The notes: generated from the letters alone by a model not told the origin. 64,000 nt of DNA from Chromatiaceae bacterium (GCA_024235415.1 JACKML010000006.1:124001-188000); one strand, 5' to 3'. Positions 26,669-36,210 are shown, counted from the first letter of the stretch. Translations and numbers: made by a program.

Positions 26669-26846
26669 GACTGCAGGCTCCTCTTTTCGACAGATCTGTT
26701 GCTTGTTGTCGTACTGTGACCAGTCAACGCCCTCTAGGTTGCCGCAATCCCCCGGCAAATGCCCGTGACGATTGTGTGGTGGTGGTGTCTGGTGGCTTGT
26801 GTTGGCCGCCGCTGACGCCGAGAATCGACTCAGGCCACCCAGGAAG

Positions 26847-27827
26847 ATGTCGATGACCCAAGCGATCCGAATCCACAGCCACGGCAATGCCGACGTCCTG
26901 CGTTGGGAAGGCGTCACGGTTCGCGCACCGGGACCTGGAGAGGTGTCGTTGCGCCAGACCGCGTGCGGGCTCAATTTCATCGATGTGTACCAGCGTGACG
27001 GGCTGTATCCGGCGGGTGAGCTGCCGGCCGTGCTCGGTATGGAGGCGGCGGGTGTGATCGAGGCGTTGGGTGAGGGTGTCGACCATTTCGCGGTTGGCGA
27101 TCGCGTGGCCTACCCAATGTGCCAGGGTGCGTACGCGCAGGCGCGTGTTATCGCGGCCGACAGGCTCCTCAAGCTCCCGGAAACGATCAGTGACCGCCAG
27201 GCTGCCTCGATCATGCTCAAGGGACTCACTGCGCAGTATCTGCTGTTTCGCTCCTATCCTGTGCAGCCGGGTGACAGCATCCTCGTCTATGCCGCCGCCG
27301 GTGGCGTCGGGCTGTTGATGTGCCAGTGGGCCAGCCACCTGGGGGCGCGCGTCATCGGATGCGTGGGCAGCGAGGAAAAGGCCGAGCTGGCGCGGGCGAA
27401 TGGCTGCGACTACACGATTCAGTACCGCGACGAGGATATCGCCGCCAAGGTGCGCGAGTTTACCGACGGCGAGGGCGTGGCGGCGGTCTACGACTCGGTT
27501 GGCAAAGACACCTTCATGGCATCGCTCGATTCGCTGCGGCCGTTCGGTGTGATGGTCAGCTACGGCAACGCCTCGGGCAAGGTCGAGCCGTTCAGCCCGG
27601 CGATTCTGGCGCCCAAGGGGTCGCTGTACGTGACCCGGCCGACGCTCGCAACGCACATCGCGACCCGTGGACTGCTCGAGGATGGTGCCGCCGCGCTGTT
27701 TCGCGCCGTCACGGACGGGCTGTTGCACATCCAGATCAATCAGGTCTACCCGTTGTCCGAGACCGCGCAGGCGCACCGTGATCTCGAGGCACGCAAGACA
27801 ACCGGCTCGACGATACTGCTCCCCTGA
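26847..27827 (+). CDS. NADPH:quinone oxidoreductase (zinc-free MDR family)
   Basis: 326 residues; AGGAAG lies just before the ATG at 26847. It is a zinc-independent medium-chain reductase: GroES-like part with RQTACGLNFIDVYQRDGLYP, then the Rossmann motif YAAAGGVGLLMCQWA and the family's ARKTTGSTIL end. The zinc-binding cysteines of alcohol dehydrogenases are absent. It reduces quinones with NADPH in the cytosol. It is divergent from sor across 178 bases, which include an ACAGATCTGT palindrome at 26690-26699. Confidence 0.9.
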   Translation: MSMTQAIRIHSHGNADVLRWEGVTVRAPGPGEVSLRQTACGLNFIDVYQRDGLYPAGELPAVLGMEAAGVIEALGEGVDHFAVGDRVAYPMCQGAYAQARVIAADRLLKLPETISDRQAASIMLKGLTAQYLLFRSYPVQPGDSILVYAAAGGVGLLMCQWASHLGARVIGCVGSEEKAELARANGCDYTIQYRDEDIAAKVREFTDGEGVAAVYDSVGKDTFMASLDSLRPFGVMVSYGNASGKVEPFSPAILAPKGSLYVTRPTLATHIATRGLLEDGAAALFRAVTDGLLHIQINQVYPLSETAQAHRDLEARKTTGSTILLP

Positions 27828-27832
27828 CCGCG

Positions 27833-28510
27833 ATGAAACTGCTTGCAATCGATACGACCGAGGATGCGTGCTCTGCGGCGCTGATGTTGGAAGGCGAAAC
27901 CGTCGAGCGATTCGAGATTGCCCCTCGCCGCCACAGCGAGCTGATCCTGCCGATGATGGAGGGACTGCTGGTCGACGCCGGGCTGCGCCTTGGCGATCTC
28001 GATGCCCTGGCATTTGCCTGTGGTCCCGGTGCCTTTACCGGCGTGCGGATTGCGACCGCGATCGTGCAGGGCGCTGCGCTCGGTGCCAACCTGCCGGTAG
28101 TGCCGGTGTCCAGTCTGCAGGCGCTGGCCCAGGGTGCGCTGCGCGAACATGCGACGGGTGCGGTTCTCGCCGCTTTTGATGCGCGGATGCACGAGGTGTA
28201 CTGGGGGGCATTTCGGGTCGATGCCGACGGCATCATGCGGCCAGCCGGTGCACAGGGTGTGCATGCACCGGATCAGGTGGTCGTGCCGGTGGGCGACGAC
28301 TGGGTCGGCAGCGGTAGCGGCTGGCAGGCCTATGCGGATCAGTTGGCGGCTCGACTGGGTGCCGCGCTGTGCAGTCATGGAGAGTCAATGGTGCATGCGC
28401 GCGATGTCGCGCAGCTGGCTGCCGTGTTGTACGCGGAAGGTGCCGGTGTCGCCGCGGCACAGGCGCAGCCGGTGTATCTGCGCAACGAGGTTGCGTGGGC
28501 CAAGCCATGA
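27833..28510 (+). CDS. tsaB: TsaB, tRNA threonylcarbamoyladenosine biosynthesis protein
   Basis: 225 residues. The N-terminus MKLLAIDTTEDACSAAL, the HSELILPMM stretch and GPGAFTGVRIATAIVQG are TsaB signatures of the ASKHA fold. With TsaC, TsaD and TsaE it makes t6A37 in ANN-decoding tRNAs. Its stop overlaps the sbcB start by 4 bases. Confidence 0.95.
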   Translation: MKLLAIDTTEDACSAALMLEGETVERFEIAPRRHSELILPMMEGLLVDAGLRLGDLDALAFACGPGAFTGVRIATAIVQGAALGANLPVVPVSSLQALAQGALREHATGAVLAAFDARMHEVYWGAFRVDADGIMRPAGAQGVHAPDQVVVPVGDDWVGSGSGWQAYADQLAARLGAALCSHGESMVHARDVAQLAAVLYAEGAGVAAAQAQPVYLRNEVAWAKP

Positions 28511-29946
28511 GCCAGGCACAGACCTTCTATTGGCACGACTATGAGACCTGGGGCGCACAGCCGGCGGTCGACCGGCCGGCACAGTTTGCCGGCCTGCGCA
28601 CCGATTTGGACTTCAATCCGATCGGCGAGCCGCTGGTGATTTATGCGCAACCGGCCGACGATTTCCTGCCGCAGCCCGAGGCCTGCCTGATCACCGGCAT
28701 CACACCGCAGATCGCGAGTGAACGCGGTGCGCCGGAGGCGGATTTTTTTCGTTTCATTCACGAGGAACTGGCGCGACCCGGGACCTGTGCCCTGGGCTAC
28801 AACTCGCTGCGTTTCGACGATGAGGTGACGCGTTACGGCCTGTACCGCAACTTCTTCGATCCCTATGCGCGTGAGTGGAAGAACGGCAATTCGCGCTGGG
28901 ACATGATCGACGTGGTGCGCCTGACCCGGGCGTTGCGCCCCGAAGGCATCAACTGGCCGGAGAAGGAACCCGGCGTGACCAGCTTTCGCCTCGAAGACCT
29001 GACCGTGGCCAACGACATCGAACACAGCGGTGCGCACGATGCGCTGGCCGATGTCAGGGCCACCATCGCGTTGGCGCGGTTGCTGCGCGAGCGCCAGGGC
29101 AGGCTGTACGAATTCGCGTTGAACAACCGGGACAAGCAAAAGCTGGCAGCGCAGCTGAATGTGCGCGCTGGCAACCCGGTGCTGCATGTCTCGGCACGTT
29201 ACCCGGCGCGCCTCGGATGCATCGCCGCGGTGGTGCCACTGGCAATGCATCCGAGCAACCGCAACGGGGTGATCGTGTACGACCTGCGCACCGACCCGAC
29301 ACCACTGCTGCAGATGTCCGCGGAGCAGATCCGAGCCCGACTGTACACCGCCAGTGCCGACCTGCCCGAGGGCGTGGAGCGCATCCCGCTCAAGGTGGTT
29401 CACGTCAACCGGTCCCCCGTGATCGTGCCAATGGGAACGATCACCGATGCTGCACGCGAACAATGGCAGATGGATGCCACATCAGAGCAGCATCACCTGG
29501 CCGTATTGCGCGGCACACCCGGGCTTGCCGTGAAGCTGGCCGAAGTGTTCGACGCCAGCGACCGGTTTCCCCCGCAGACGGATCCGGACCGCGACCTGTA
29601 CGGCGGCTTCCTGTCGGATGAGGACAGGCGACGTTGTGACATCGTGCGGCGCAGTGCGCCCGAGGAACTGGGTCGACTCAGCCTAGGGTTCGATGCGTCG
29701 AAGCTGCAGGAACTGCTGTTTCGCTACCGCGCCCGCAACTGGCCGCATACCCTGGACCGCGACGAACGTGTGCGCTGGGAGGAGTTCCGCCTTGAGCGTC
29801 TCACCCAGCCGGCGGCAGGCGCGTCGATCGTCCTGGATGACTACCGCAGGCAGTTGTCGCGCCTGACGGTGGATCCCGCACTGACGCCGGGGCAACGCAA
29901 GGTGGTGAACGCCTTGCTCGACTGGCCGGCTGAACTCGGCCTCTGA
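28507..29946 (+). CDS. sbcB: exodeoxyribonuclease I
   Basis: 479 residues, starting in an ATGA overlap with tsaB. The DEDD exonuclease residues begin with Asp11 and Glu13 (FYWHDYETWG), and the third block is HSGAHDALADVRATI. The C-terminal SH3-like and helical parts are present (YRARNWPHTL). The enzyme degrades single-stranded DNA 3' to 5' and acts in recombination and mismatch repair. The full length matches the Escherichia coli enzyme. Confidence 0.95.
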   Translation: MSQAQTFYWHDYETWGAQPAVDRPAQFAGLRTDLDFNPIGEPLVIYAQPADDFLPQPEACLITGITPQIASERGAPEADFFRFIHEELARPGTCALGYNSLRFDDEVTRYGLYRNFFDPYAREWKNGNSRWDMIDVVRLTRALRPEGINWPEKEPGVTSFRLEDLTVANDIEHSGAHDALADVRATIALARLLRERQGRLYEFALNNRDKQKLAAQLNVRAGNPVLHVSARYPARLGCIAAVVPLAMHPSNRNGVIVYDLRTDPTPLLQMSAEQIRARLYTASADLPEGVERIPLKVVHVNRSPVIVPMGTITDAAREQWQMDATSEQHHLAVLRGTPGLAVKLAEVFDASDRFPPQTDPDRDLYGGFLSDEDRRRCDIVRRSAPEELGRLSLGFDASKLQELLFRYRARNWPHTLDRDERVRWEEFRLERLTQPAAGASIVLDDYRRQLSRLTVDPALTPGQRKVVNALLDWPAELGL

Positions 29947-29972
29947 ACAGTGCATCCACGCAAGGTGAAGCC

Positions 29973-31280
29973 ATGAATCGGAGCGACTATGCGGACTTCA
30001 ATGCGCTGCGCTGGCGGGTTTATTTCATTCTTGTGATTTCGTACATGCTGGTGTTTTTTCACCGCATGGCACCGGCAGCCGTGGCCTCGGACCTGATGCA
30101 GTCGTTTCACACCACCGGTGCGGCGCTGGGTTCACTGGCGGCGATGTATTACTACGTCTACACCGCGATGCAGGTGCCTTCCGGCATTCTTGCGGATACG
30201 CTCGGTCCACGTGTCAGCGTGACCATTGGTTCGCTGGTGGCCGGTGCCGGATCTATCCTGTTCGGCCTCGCCGATGATTTCGCGATGGCATCGGTCGGGC
30301 GTTTCCTGGTTGGCCTTGGTGTATCGGTGGTGTTTGTCGGGCTGATGCGCAGCAATGCCGTGTGGTTCAGCGACCGGCACTACGGGCGCGTCAGTGGGTT
30401 GACCCTGCTGCTGGGAAACCTTGGTTCGATCATGGCGGCCGCGCCACTGGCCTGGGCACTTGGGGTGCTGAGTTGGCGCGAGATCTTTGTCGGCATCGGC
30501 GTGATGTCCTTGCTGATGTCGGTAATTACCTGGCTCGCGGTACGCAATCAGCCGCAGGAGGCAGGGTTTCCCTCGGTACGCGAAATGGAGGGCCTGCCCC
30601 CGCATGCAAGATCGCATCCGCACTGGTTCGGCGCGCTCAAGGCGGTATACGGCAATCTGGCGGCATGGCCGGGCTTTTGGGTCAATCTGGGTGTCACCGG
30701 CAACATGTTCAGTTTTGTCGGCCTGTGGGGTGTGCCGCTACTGCAGGACGTGCACGGTCTGTCACGCACCGACGCATCGCTGTACACCACTGTCAGCCTG
30801 GTCAGTTTCGCGGTCGGCTGCCTGTTGATGGGCTGGTTCTCCGACCACCTGGGCCTGCGCAAGCCGGTAATCCTGGCAACTGGTCTGCTGTCCGCGCTGG
30901 CGTGGCTGTGCCTGCTGTTCGTCGATTGGGGTCCCGGCCTGAGCGGCTATGCCCTTTACGGCCTGCTGGGACTGGGCGCCAGCGGCTTCGTGCTGACGTA
31001 TGCCGCGGCGAAAGAGGTATGTGCGCCGGCCAGTGCCGGGATGGCGATCGCCCTGGTCAACACGGGGTTGTTTCTCGGTGCCGCGATCATGCAGCCGGCC
31101 TTCGGCTGGGTGCTGGACCGGACCTGGGACGGCACGCTGGTCGATGGCTTGCGGCGCTACGCGACGGGCGACTACCACAACGGCCTGTGGCTGTCGTTCG
31201 CGTTTGCGGTGCTGGCCGTGGTTGCGGCGCTGCGCGTGCGCGAGACGCATTGTCGCAACATCAGCAGCGAAATGGGGTAA
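29973..31280 (+). CDS. MFS transporter
   Basis: 435 residues with twelve predicted membrane segments. The loop 2-3 motif is seen as GILADTLGPRVSV, and the matching second-half motif as GWFSDHLGLRKPV. The early FFHRMAPAAVASDL is common in the anion:cation symporter-like and NNP-like groups of MFS. The substrate is unknown. It is 26 bases after sbcB and may be in the same transcript. A hairpin with a perfect AACGCCG/CGGCGTT stem follows at 31294-31307, without a T-run. Confidence 0.85.
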   Translation: MNRSDYADFNALRWRVYFILVISYMLVFFHRMAPAAVASDLMQSFHTTGAALGSLAAMYYYVYTAMQVPSGILADTLGPRVSVTIGSLVAGAGSILFGLADDFAMASVGRFLVGLGVSVVFVGLMRSNAVWFSDRHYGRVSGLTLLLGNLGSIMAAAPLAWALGVLSWREIFVGIGVMSLLMSVITWLAVRNQPQEAGFPSVREMEGLPPHARSHPHWFGALKAVYGNLAAWPGFWVNLGVTGNMFSFVGLWGVPLLQDVHGLSRTDASLYTTVSLVSFAVGCLLMGWFSDHLGLRKPVILATGLLSALAWLCLLFVDWGPGLSGYALYGLLGLGASGFVLTYAAAKEVCAPASAGMAIALVNTGLFLGAAIMQPAFGWVLDRTWDGTLVDGLRRYATGDYHNGLWLSFAFAVLAVVAALRVRETHCRNISSEMG

Positions 31281-31354
31281 ATTAACCAGCGCTAACGCCG
31301 CGGCGTTGGCTACAACAAAAGCGCGCGGAGTGCGCGACCTCTGGGGATACCGCC

Positions 31355-32101
31355 GTGTCGAGAAGTACCGCCCTCCTGGTCGGGGTGGCCAGCCTGTTGT
31401 TGTTGACCTGGATCACCGTGGCCGTGCGCCATGCGCCGATCCAGACCGATCTGGTGCAACGTGTCAGACAGGCGCTGGCATCCTATGCGATTACCGGCCT
31501 GACGATCGAAGCGGACGGACGTGACTTACGGCTCAGCGGCGAGATCCCGCGCCGTACCGATCCAGGCTATGTCGCCTCGATCGCGCAGCAGGTTTGGGGC
31601 GTGCGCACAGTCGAATTCGATGGCCTAAGGCAGCGTTCGTCGATGCTTGACAAGGACGACCCACTGAACCCGAGATTCGATGCGGGCCGCATTGTGCGCC
31701 TCGGCGGTGATCTTTCGAACCCGATGGACGCTGGCACCTGCCAGCGCACGATGGCGCGCCTCGCGGCCGCCGCCAGCGTGCGTTTCGAAACGGGCGGTGC
31801 CTCGCCGATGCTCGAGAGTTACGCAGTGCTGAACGATCTCGCATCCGTGGCGTACCAGTGCCCGCAAACCACCATCGTGATCGGCGGCCACACCGACGCG
31901 TCGGGTGATCGTGACGCCAACCTGCGTCTCAGCCAGGCGCGCGCCGAGGCGGTGGAGCGCTTTTTCTACCTTGCGGGCATCCCGGCGCAGCGCATGCAGA
32001 TCATCGCCTATGGTGACAGCCAGCCGATTGCGGGCAATGCGACCGCTGAGGGCAGGGCCGCCAACCGCCGTATCACCTTCGATGTCCGGCCCGCCGATTG
32101 A
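31355..32101 (+). CDS. BON and OmpA-like domain envelope protein
   Basis: 248 residues from GTG 31355. A hydrophobic anchor covers 5-22. A BON domain (about 35-95) gives phospholipid-binding repeats, then an OmpA-like peptidoglycan-binding domain runs from about 135 to the end, with GGHTDASGDRDANLRLSQARA and the terminal GRAANRRITF. It should sit in the inner membrane or periplasm and grip peptidoglycan. The next gene starts 32 bases on and is probably in the same operon. Confidence 0.82.
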   Translation: MSRSTALLVGVASLLLLTWITVAVRHAPIQTDLVQRVRQALASYAITGLTIEADGRDLRLSGEIPRRTDPGYVASIAQQVWGVRTVEFDGLRQRSSMLDKDDPLNPRFDAGRIVRLGGDLSNPMDAGTCQRTMARLAAAASVRFETGGASPMLESYAVLNDLASVAYQCPQTTIVIGGHTDASGDRDANLRLSQARAEAVERFFYLAGIPAQRMQIIAYGDSQPIAGNATAEGRAANRRITFDVRPAD

Positions 32102-32133
32102 CCCCGCAATCCGTGAATTCCTGAGGCGCCTTC

Positions 32134-32721
32134 ATGAGCTACCTGATTACACAAACCTTCATTGTCCTGCTGATTGCGGCACTGCTCGGCATGCTCCTGG
32201 GCGCCTATCTGACGCGCATTTCCGCAGCCGCTGTGCGCGCCTCGCTGCGGGCAAGGCTGCGCAATGCCGAGACCGATGCACGGGAGCTGCGTGCTGAACT
32301 GGATATTGCAGTGACGGCGCGCGGTACCTGCGAGGCGGAGCGCAAGTTACTGCGAGAACAGCTCGATGCGCTGAAGGCTGCGCCTGACATCGCCGGGCCT
32401 GACACCACTGAAGAGGCCGAACCGGGCGCGCCGACATCGCCCCCGGACGAGTCACCGGCGCCCGCCGGCAGCGCGGTGCTTTTGGCGACGGCCACTGACA
32501 GTGACGCGGCCGATGACCTGCAGCGCATCAAGGGAATCGGCCCGAAGATCGCCGGCATACTGCAGGAACTCGGTGTCCGCCGGTTCGAGCAGATTGCCGC
32601 ATGGACACCTCAGGATGTGGCTCGGGTCAACGATCACCTGCGGTTTCGCGGGCGCATCGAGCGCGAGCAGTGGGTCTCTCAGGCGCAGGCGCTGTTGGCC
32701 GCGGGCAGGGCGGATAACTGA
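32134..32721 (+). CDS. membrane-anchored helix-hairpin-helix protein
   Basis: 195 residues. One membrane segment (5-27), then a coiled-coil stretch (35-85, charged and leucine-rich), a Pro/Glu linker, and a C-terminal helix-hairpin-helix pair (DDLQRIKGIGPKIAGILQEL and GVRRFEQIAAWT). This end resembles the helix-hairpin-helix module seen in ribosomal-protein and flap-endonuclease-like hypothetical proteins. Function unknown; DNA contact is possible but membrane tethering is odd for it. Confidence 0.68.
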   Translation: MSYLITQTFIVLLIAALLGMLLGAYLTRISAAAVRASLRARLRNAETDARELRAELDIAVTARGTCEAERKLLREQLDALKAAPDIAGPDTTEEAEPGAPTSPPDESPAPAGSAVLLATATDSDAADDLQRIKGIGPKIAGILQELGVRRFEQIAAWTPQDVARVNDHLRFRGRIEREQWVSQAQALLAAGRADN

Positions 32722-32798
32722 TCGGAAAGGGGCACGGACCCGTCAACGGCGAGCTGCCGACGAAACGGATGGTGTCAGTCAGACGGGATGGGGCGCGA

Positions 32799-33083
32799 CT
32801 ATTCGTCGAGCCACTTGTTGAGCGATTCGATCAGCTGGCGCGCCTGGTCAGGGCTCGAGATATTGAATTTGGATTTCTGCTGGTATTCGCCGTTGCGCTT
32901 CTGGTATCGGCGAATCGAATACCTGTCCTTGCTGTACTCTTCCTTGCGCGCATCCCAGTCCTGGTAACGAAACAGTATCGTTGTCCAGGCGCCTTTGCTG
33001 AGCACTGCCTTGTCCAGCTCCTTGACGACGTCGATACCGCCTTCACTGTAATTGATGGTGAGTTCGTCGGGGGTGCTCGCCAT
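32799..33083 (-). CDS. conserved hypothetical protein
   Basis: 94 residues, charged, no signal peptide. Beta-strand-like repeats (TTILFRYQDWDARKEEYS, RYSIRRYQKRNGEYQQKSKFNI) are followed by one helix (PDQARQLIESLNKWL). The layout recalls small PC4-like nucleic-acid-binding proteins, but I cannot support that by motif. It is monocistronic and convergent with the helix-hairpin-helix gene. Confidence 0.65.
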   Translation of the reverse strand: MASTPDELTINYSEGGIDVVKELDKAVLSKGAWTTILFRYQDWDARKEEYSKDRYSIRRYQKRNGEYQQKSKFNISSPDQARQLIESLNKWLDE

Positions 33084-33153
33084 GGGTGATTCTCCGTCTG
33101 GGACAGTGTGCTGAGGCGCGCGACCTTAGCAAAGGTGCCGCCCCGCTGTCATC

Positions 33154-33801
33154 TCAATCGATTGCCGGACGGGCGCCCTGACGTTGCAGCAGGCTGACCA
33201 GTTCGGGCGTCTTGAGCCGAGTGGCCAGACTCAGCGCAGAGATCCCGTCCGTAGTCTTGACGTTGACATCGGCACCCAGACTTACCAGCTGGGTCGCCAG
33301 GCGGTGGTTGTCCTGTCTGATCGCGATCAGCAGCGGCGTGTCGCCACTGTTGTCGCGACTCTCCAGGTCGGCGCCGTGCTCGATCAGGAAGCGCACGGTG
33401 TCGCGATCGGTGACGCCGTTTGTCGCCGCTTTCAACAGCAATGCCGAGGCGTCAAGAGTGGCGCCTGCTGCCAACAACACGTCGGCAACCTGGGTCCGCC
33501 CGGCCAGTATGGCGAGGTCGAGTGCCGTGTCCCCTGCGGTCGTGGTGCCGTTAATCTGCGCCCCGTGTTTTAGCAGGTTTTTGACCATGATGATGCGGCC
33601 GTTCTGTGCTGCCGTCTGCAGCGGATACTGCCCGTTGGGCAAAACGGCATTGATGTCGGTTCCCCAATACAGGTGGCGTTCCAGCTGGTCGAGATCATCC
33701 CGCTGCACCGCCAGGTACAGGGCGATGCTCGGTCTGTCAGGCTCGCTGCACGCGACGAGCAGCAGACACATCAGCAGGGGGATTACAGCCAGGCGCTTCA
33801 T
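33154..33801 (-). CDS. ankyrin-repeat lipoprotein
   Basis: 215 residues. A lipoprotein signal (LLLVAC, cysteine at 18) is followed by about five ankyrin repeats with the usual DTALDLAILAGR and GDTPLLIAIRQDN helices. Ankyrin repeats bind proteins; outer-membrane or periplasmic anchoring is predicted. The gene follows the rhodanese-like gene by 13 bases on the same strand, so the two are probably one operon. Confidence 0.85.
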   Translation of the reverse strand: MKRLAVIPLLMCLLLVACSEPDRPSIALYLAVQRDDLDQLERHLYWGTDINAVLPNGQYPLQTAAQNGRIIMVKNLLKHGAQINGTTTAGDTALDLAILAGRTQVADVLLAAGATLDASALLLKAATNGVTDRDTVRFLIEHGADLESRDNSGDTPLLIAIRQDNHRLATQLVSLGADVNVKTTDGISALSLATRLKTPELVSLLQRQGARPAID

Positions 33802-33814
33802 GTAGACACACCGT

Positions 33815-34480
33815 TCACTCGGGTACCACGGTCGTCAGGCCGACCGTTTCCCAGGCCTGCATGCCGCCGCGGTACCATTTCAGCTTCGACGCCGGGTAAC
33901 CGATGCGCAGCAGGCCACGGATATTGGTCGGTGATTGGCCGCACCAGGGCCCATTGCAGAACAGTACCAGTGTCTTGGCGTCGCGAAAGTTCCAGAATTC
34001 CTCGGTGCGCTCGGCGCCGAATTGTTGTTCGAGGATTCTGGCGACCTCGGACTCGTCTGACGATTTCAGGCTCAGACGCTTGTAGTGGATGTTGACCGAG
34101 CCGGGGATGGTGCCGCGCTTGAGCCAATCGGGGCCACGCGAATCGATGACGAGGACCGAGTCGTCACCGGCACCGACACGTTCCAGGTAGCGGAGCATCT
34201 CGATCTCGCCGATGGTCTCGACCCCGTCCGGCATGTGCATCGGCTGGACACAGAACGGCGGGCATCGGCGTGACGTACGTTGGAAGCTGGGGTGGATGGT
34301 ATTGCTCTGATCCTGGTTGCGCTCGATGCGCATCGGTGTGCCGTTGCGCATTGTGGTCACGCCATCGAGTTCCGGGGTGATCCGAACGGCTTTTTCCTGG
34401 TTCTCGCCAACGGCCACGCCGACGAGGTTCAGTAGCATCGCCATGGCCAGCAGGGAAATGCGGGCAGTCATAGGGGGCAT
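33815..34480 (-). CDS. periplasmic rhodanese-domain protein
   Basis: 221 residues (ATG 34471 is an alternative start). A signal peptide covers about 1-25. The rhodanese domain occupies 95-215, with VIDSRGPDWLKRGTIPGSVNI and the active-site loop CNGPWCGQS, so the sulfur-carrying cysteine is present. An N-terminal unknown part has a Cys-x3-Cys (RRCPPFC). Rhodaneses move sulfane sulfur, which suits a sulfur oxidiser, but the particular donor and acceptor are unknown. Confidence 0.82.
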   Translation of the reverse strand: MPPMTARISLLAMAMLLNLVGVAVGENQEKAVRITPELDGVTTMRNGTPMRIERNQDQSNTIHPSFQRTSRRCPPFCVQPMHMPDGVETIGEIEMLRYLERVGAGDDSVLVIDSRGPDWLKRGTIPGSVNIHYKRLSLKSSDESEVARILEQQFGAERTEEFWNFRDAKTLVLFCNGPWCGQSPTNIRGLLRIGYPASKLKWYRGGMQAWETVGLTTVVPE

Positions 34481-34545
34481 CGCTTGTTCTCTTTGTCTTT
34501 CGCTGTTCCAATCATAACGAATTCGCGGCCTGTTAAGATTCGACC

Positions 34546-34947
34546 ATGATCGGAAAAATCCTTTTTACCCTCGCCGTGATTCTGGTTGTGGCGCTGATCT
34601 GGCGCACGCGCCAGCCGCGACAGCAGCAACTTGTGCCGCAACCACGGCTGGTCAATCCGCCCCCGGCGCGCCGTTCCACGCTGCGGATACTGGCGCTCGG
34701 CGTGGTGAGTCTGATGCTGCTGGCTTCCGGATTTCTGCTTTACGAACACTGGCGTGACAGCACCGAGGTGATCTTTATCCGCGTGGTCGATGCGGGTACC
34801 GGTCGGGCAACGGAGTACCGGGCACAACGTGGTGACATCGAAGACCGTGAATTCCTGACGACTGATGGTCGGCGCGTATTCCTCGCGGAAACCGAAAGGC
34901 TGGAGACGTCGACGATCAGGCCGGGTCGTCCACCGGGCCAAAATTGA
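34546..34947 (+). CDS. hypothetical protein with two membrane segments
   Basis: 133 residues. Membrane segments at about 2-20 and 46-65 enclose a Gln/Pro/Arg-rich loop; a soluble 65-residue C-terminal part follows (TEVIFIRVVDAGTGRATEY, beta-rich). No family recognised. The 3' end overlaps the convergent 2OG-oxygenase-like gene by 32 bases. Confidence 0.6.
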   Translation: MIGKILFTLAVILVVALIWRTRQPRQQQLVPQPRLVNPPPARRSTLRILALGVVSLMLLASGFLLYEHWRDSTEVIFIRVVDAGTGRATEYRAQRGDIEDREFLTTDGRRVFLAETERLETSTIRPGRPPGQN

Positions 34948-35449
34948 ATGCGATCGAAAGGCGGGTCTGTGCGCTCGCGTTGATCTCCACCTCGTGTGGC
35001 AGGTCGGGTGCGAACAGCACCAGCAGGCCAGGGCGCGGCATCACCACCACCTGCGCCTCGTCGTCGTGCAGGATCAGGCGGCCGCTACCTTCCGGGCAGA
35101 CGACGTAGTACACCGCCGACAGCAGTTCGTTGCCTTCCGCGTGATCGTGCAGCGTGGTGCGCTGGCCGGGGTGCATCTCGTTGAACCAGAAACCCTGGCG
35201 TAGTGGGGCGCGGTCGAGAATCCGGGTTGCCGTGGCCTGAGCCAGCGCGCTGACCGGGGCGAGTTCGGGTACGCGTTCGGCTGGCAGGTAGGTGTTTTCG
35301 TAACGTCCGGCAAACAGGTGCGTGCGCCGTACGTCCGCGCCGTCCTTTTCCCGCTCGAACGCATCGACCAGGGCGCTGTTCACCGCAAGGGCATTCGCCA
35401 GGTCGGCGAAGTACACAGGTGTCAGTTGTGCGAACGACGGTTCAATCAT
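34916..35449 (-). CDS. 2OG-Fe(II) oxygenase-like (double-stranded beta-helix) protein
   Basis: 177 residues from ATG 35449. The putative metal site is in TTLHDHAEGNE, with a distal His in DLPHEVEIN and an Arg ten residues on (SAQTRLS), the arrangement of the putative 2OG-Fe(II) oxygenase families. FWFNEMHPGQ before it is typical of the same group. The substrate is unknown. A small frame overlaps its start by 8 bases. Confidence 0.68.
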   Translation of the reverse strand: MIEPSFAQLTPVYFADLANALAVNSALVDAFEREKDGADVRRTHLFAGRYENTYLPAERVPELAPVSALAQATATRILDRAPLRQGFWFNEMHPGQRTTLHDHAEGNELLSAVYYVVCPEGSGRLILHDDEAQVVVMPRPGLLVLFAPDLPHEVEINASAQTRLSIAFNFGPVDDPA

Positions 35450-35591
35450 GGCCGGTAGAGGCGGTGTCGGCGCAGCGCACGAGTCCCCCCGCCAATCGTT
35501 CGCAGTCATCTGGCAGGACAGACGGCGTACGACAGCTGGCACCGATGCCGATCAAGACAAAGAAACCGAGTGTGAGATAGATGACGCGCAT
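35442..35591 (-). CDS. possible small lipoprotein
   Basis: 49 residues: hydrophobic start MRVIYLTLGFFVLIGIGASC, then 29 residues with two more cysteines. It overlaps the oxygenase-like gene by 8 bases, which suggests coupling. No clear ribosome binding site precedes it. It may not be real. Confidence 0.3.
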   Translation of the reverse strand: MRVIYLTLGFFVLIGIGASCRTPSVLPDDCERLAGGLVRCADTASTGHD

Positions 35592-35647
35592 CTTATTAGT
35601 GTCGAGCGCGGCATCGGGAATTGCAATTGCCGGCCGCTGCGCGGCGC

Positions 35648-35684
35648 AAAAGAAAACCCGGCTTCCGCCGAAACGGGGCCGGGT
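35648..35684 (-). terminator. intrinsic terminator
   Basis: On the - strand, a perfect ACCCGGC/GCCGGGT stem is followed by TTTTCTTTT. It stands 47 bases after the stop of the 107-residue gene at 35731-36054. Confidence 0.8.
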
Positions 35685-35730
35685 CAATGGCGAGATATGC
35701 TCTCGCCTGTGCCGAGAAAGGATAAATGGA

Positions 35731-36054
35731 TCAGGCGCTGGGTCGTGCGGTGGCGGCCTCGAACTGGTTCACGTTTACCCGGCCGTGCGCTTGCATGGCC
35801 AGTTTCGGGTCGGCGGCCAGCTGCTCCTTGAGCAGGGCGATGCGCGCACGAGCCTGCATTGGGCTATCCACAGCGGGCGGCCGTACATCCCCGGTTTCCT
35901 GTAAGAGACGCTGCTGGGCGCGTTCGACATCCGCCCGCGGCGGAGACGCCACCTGCTGCCCGGCGGTGTCCTGGTTGGTCTGCGCGCTGCCGGCTTTGCG
36001 TTGTTTCGGCGTTGAATGCGCCAAAAAATTGTCGCTATCGATGCGGTTAGTCAA
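35731..36054 (-). CDS. hypothetical protein
   Basis: 107 residues, hydrophilic, mostly disordered at first, with a helical C-terminal half (QARARIALLKEQLAADPKLAMQAHGRVN). No signal peptide and no recognised motif. It ends before a good terminator, which supports a real monocistronic transcript. FlgM-like helices were considered but there is no motif for it. Confidence 0.55.
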   Translation of the reverse strand: MTNRIDSDNFLAHSTPKQRKAGSAQTNQDTAGQQVASPPRADVERAQQRLLQETGDVRPPAVDSPMQARARIALLKEQLAADPKLAMQAHGRVNVNQFEAATARPSA

Positions 36055-36210
36055 GAAAGTGTCCCAATTTCGTCAATATTTTGACTTTTCTGTTGTCGCG
36101 AACGGCCTTTGGAGTAGATTACGCACGACGCGTGCCAACAGGAACTCGACAATCCTTTTGTGTACTAACCGAAAGACTAGCACCAGGTTCACTGCAACGA
36201 GGGGTTACTT

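Noticed and set aside
35578..35597. AGATG-N5-CATCT dyad resembling the cbbL operator
   Set aside because: Spacing and outer bases differ, and the adjoining genes are unrelated to carbon fixation.
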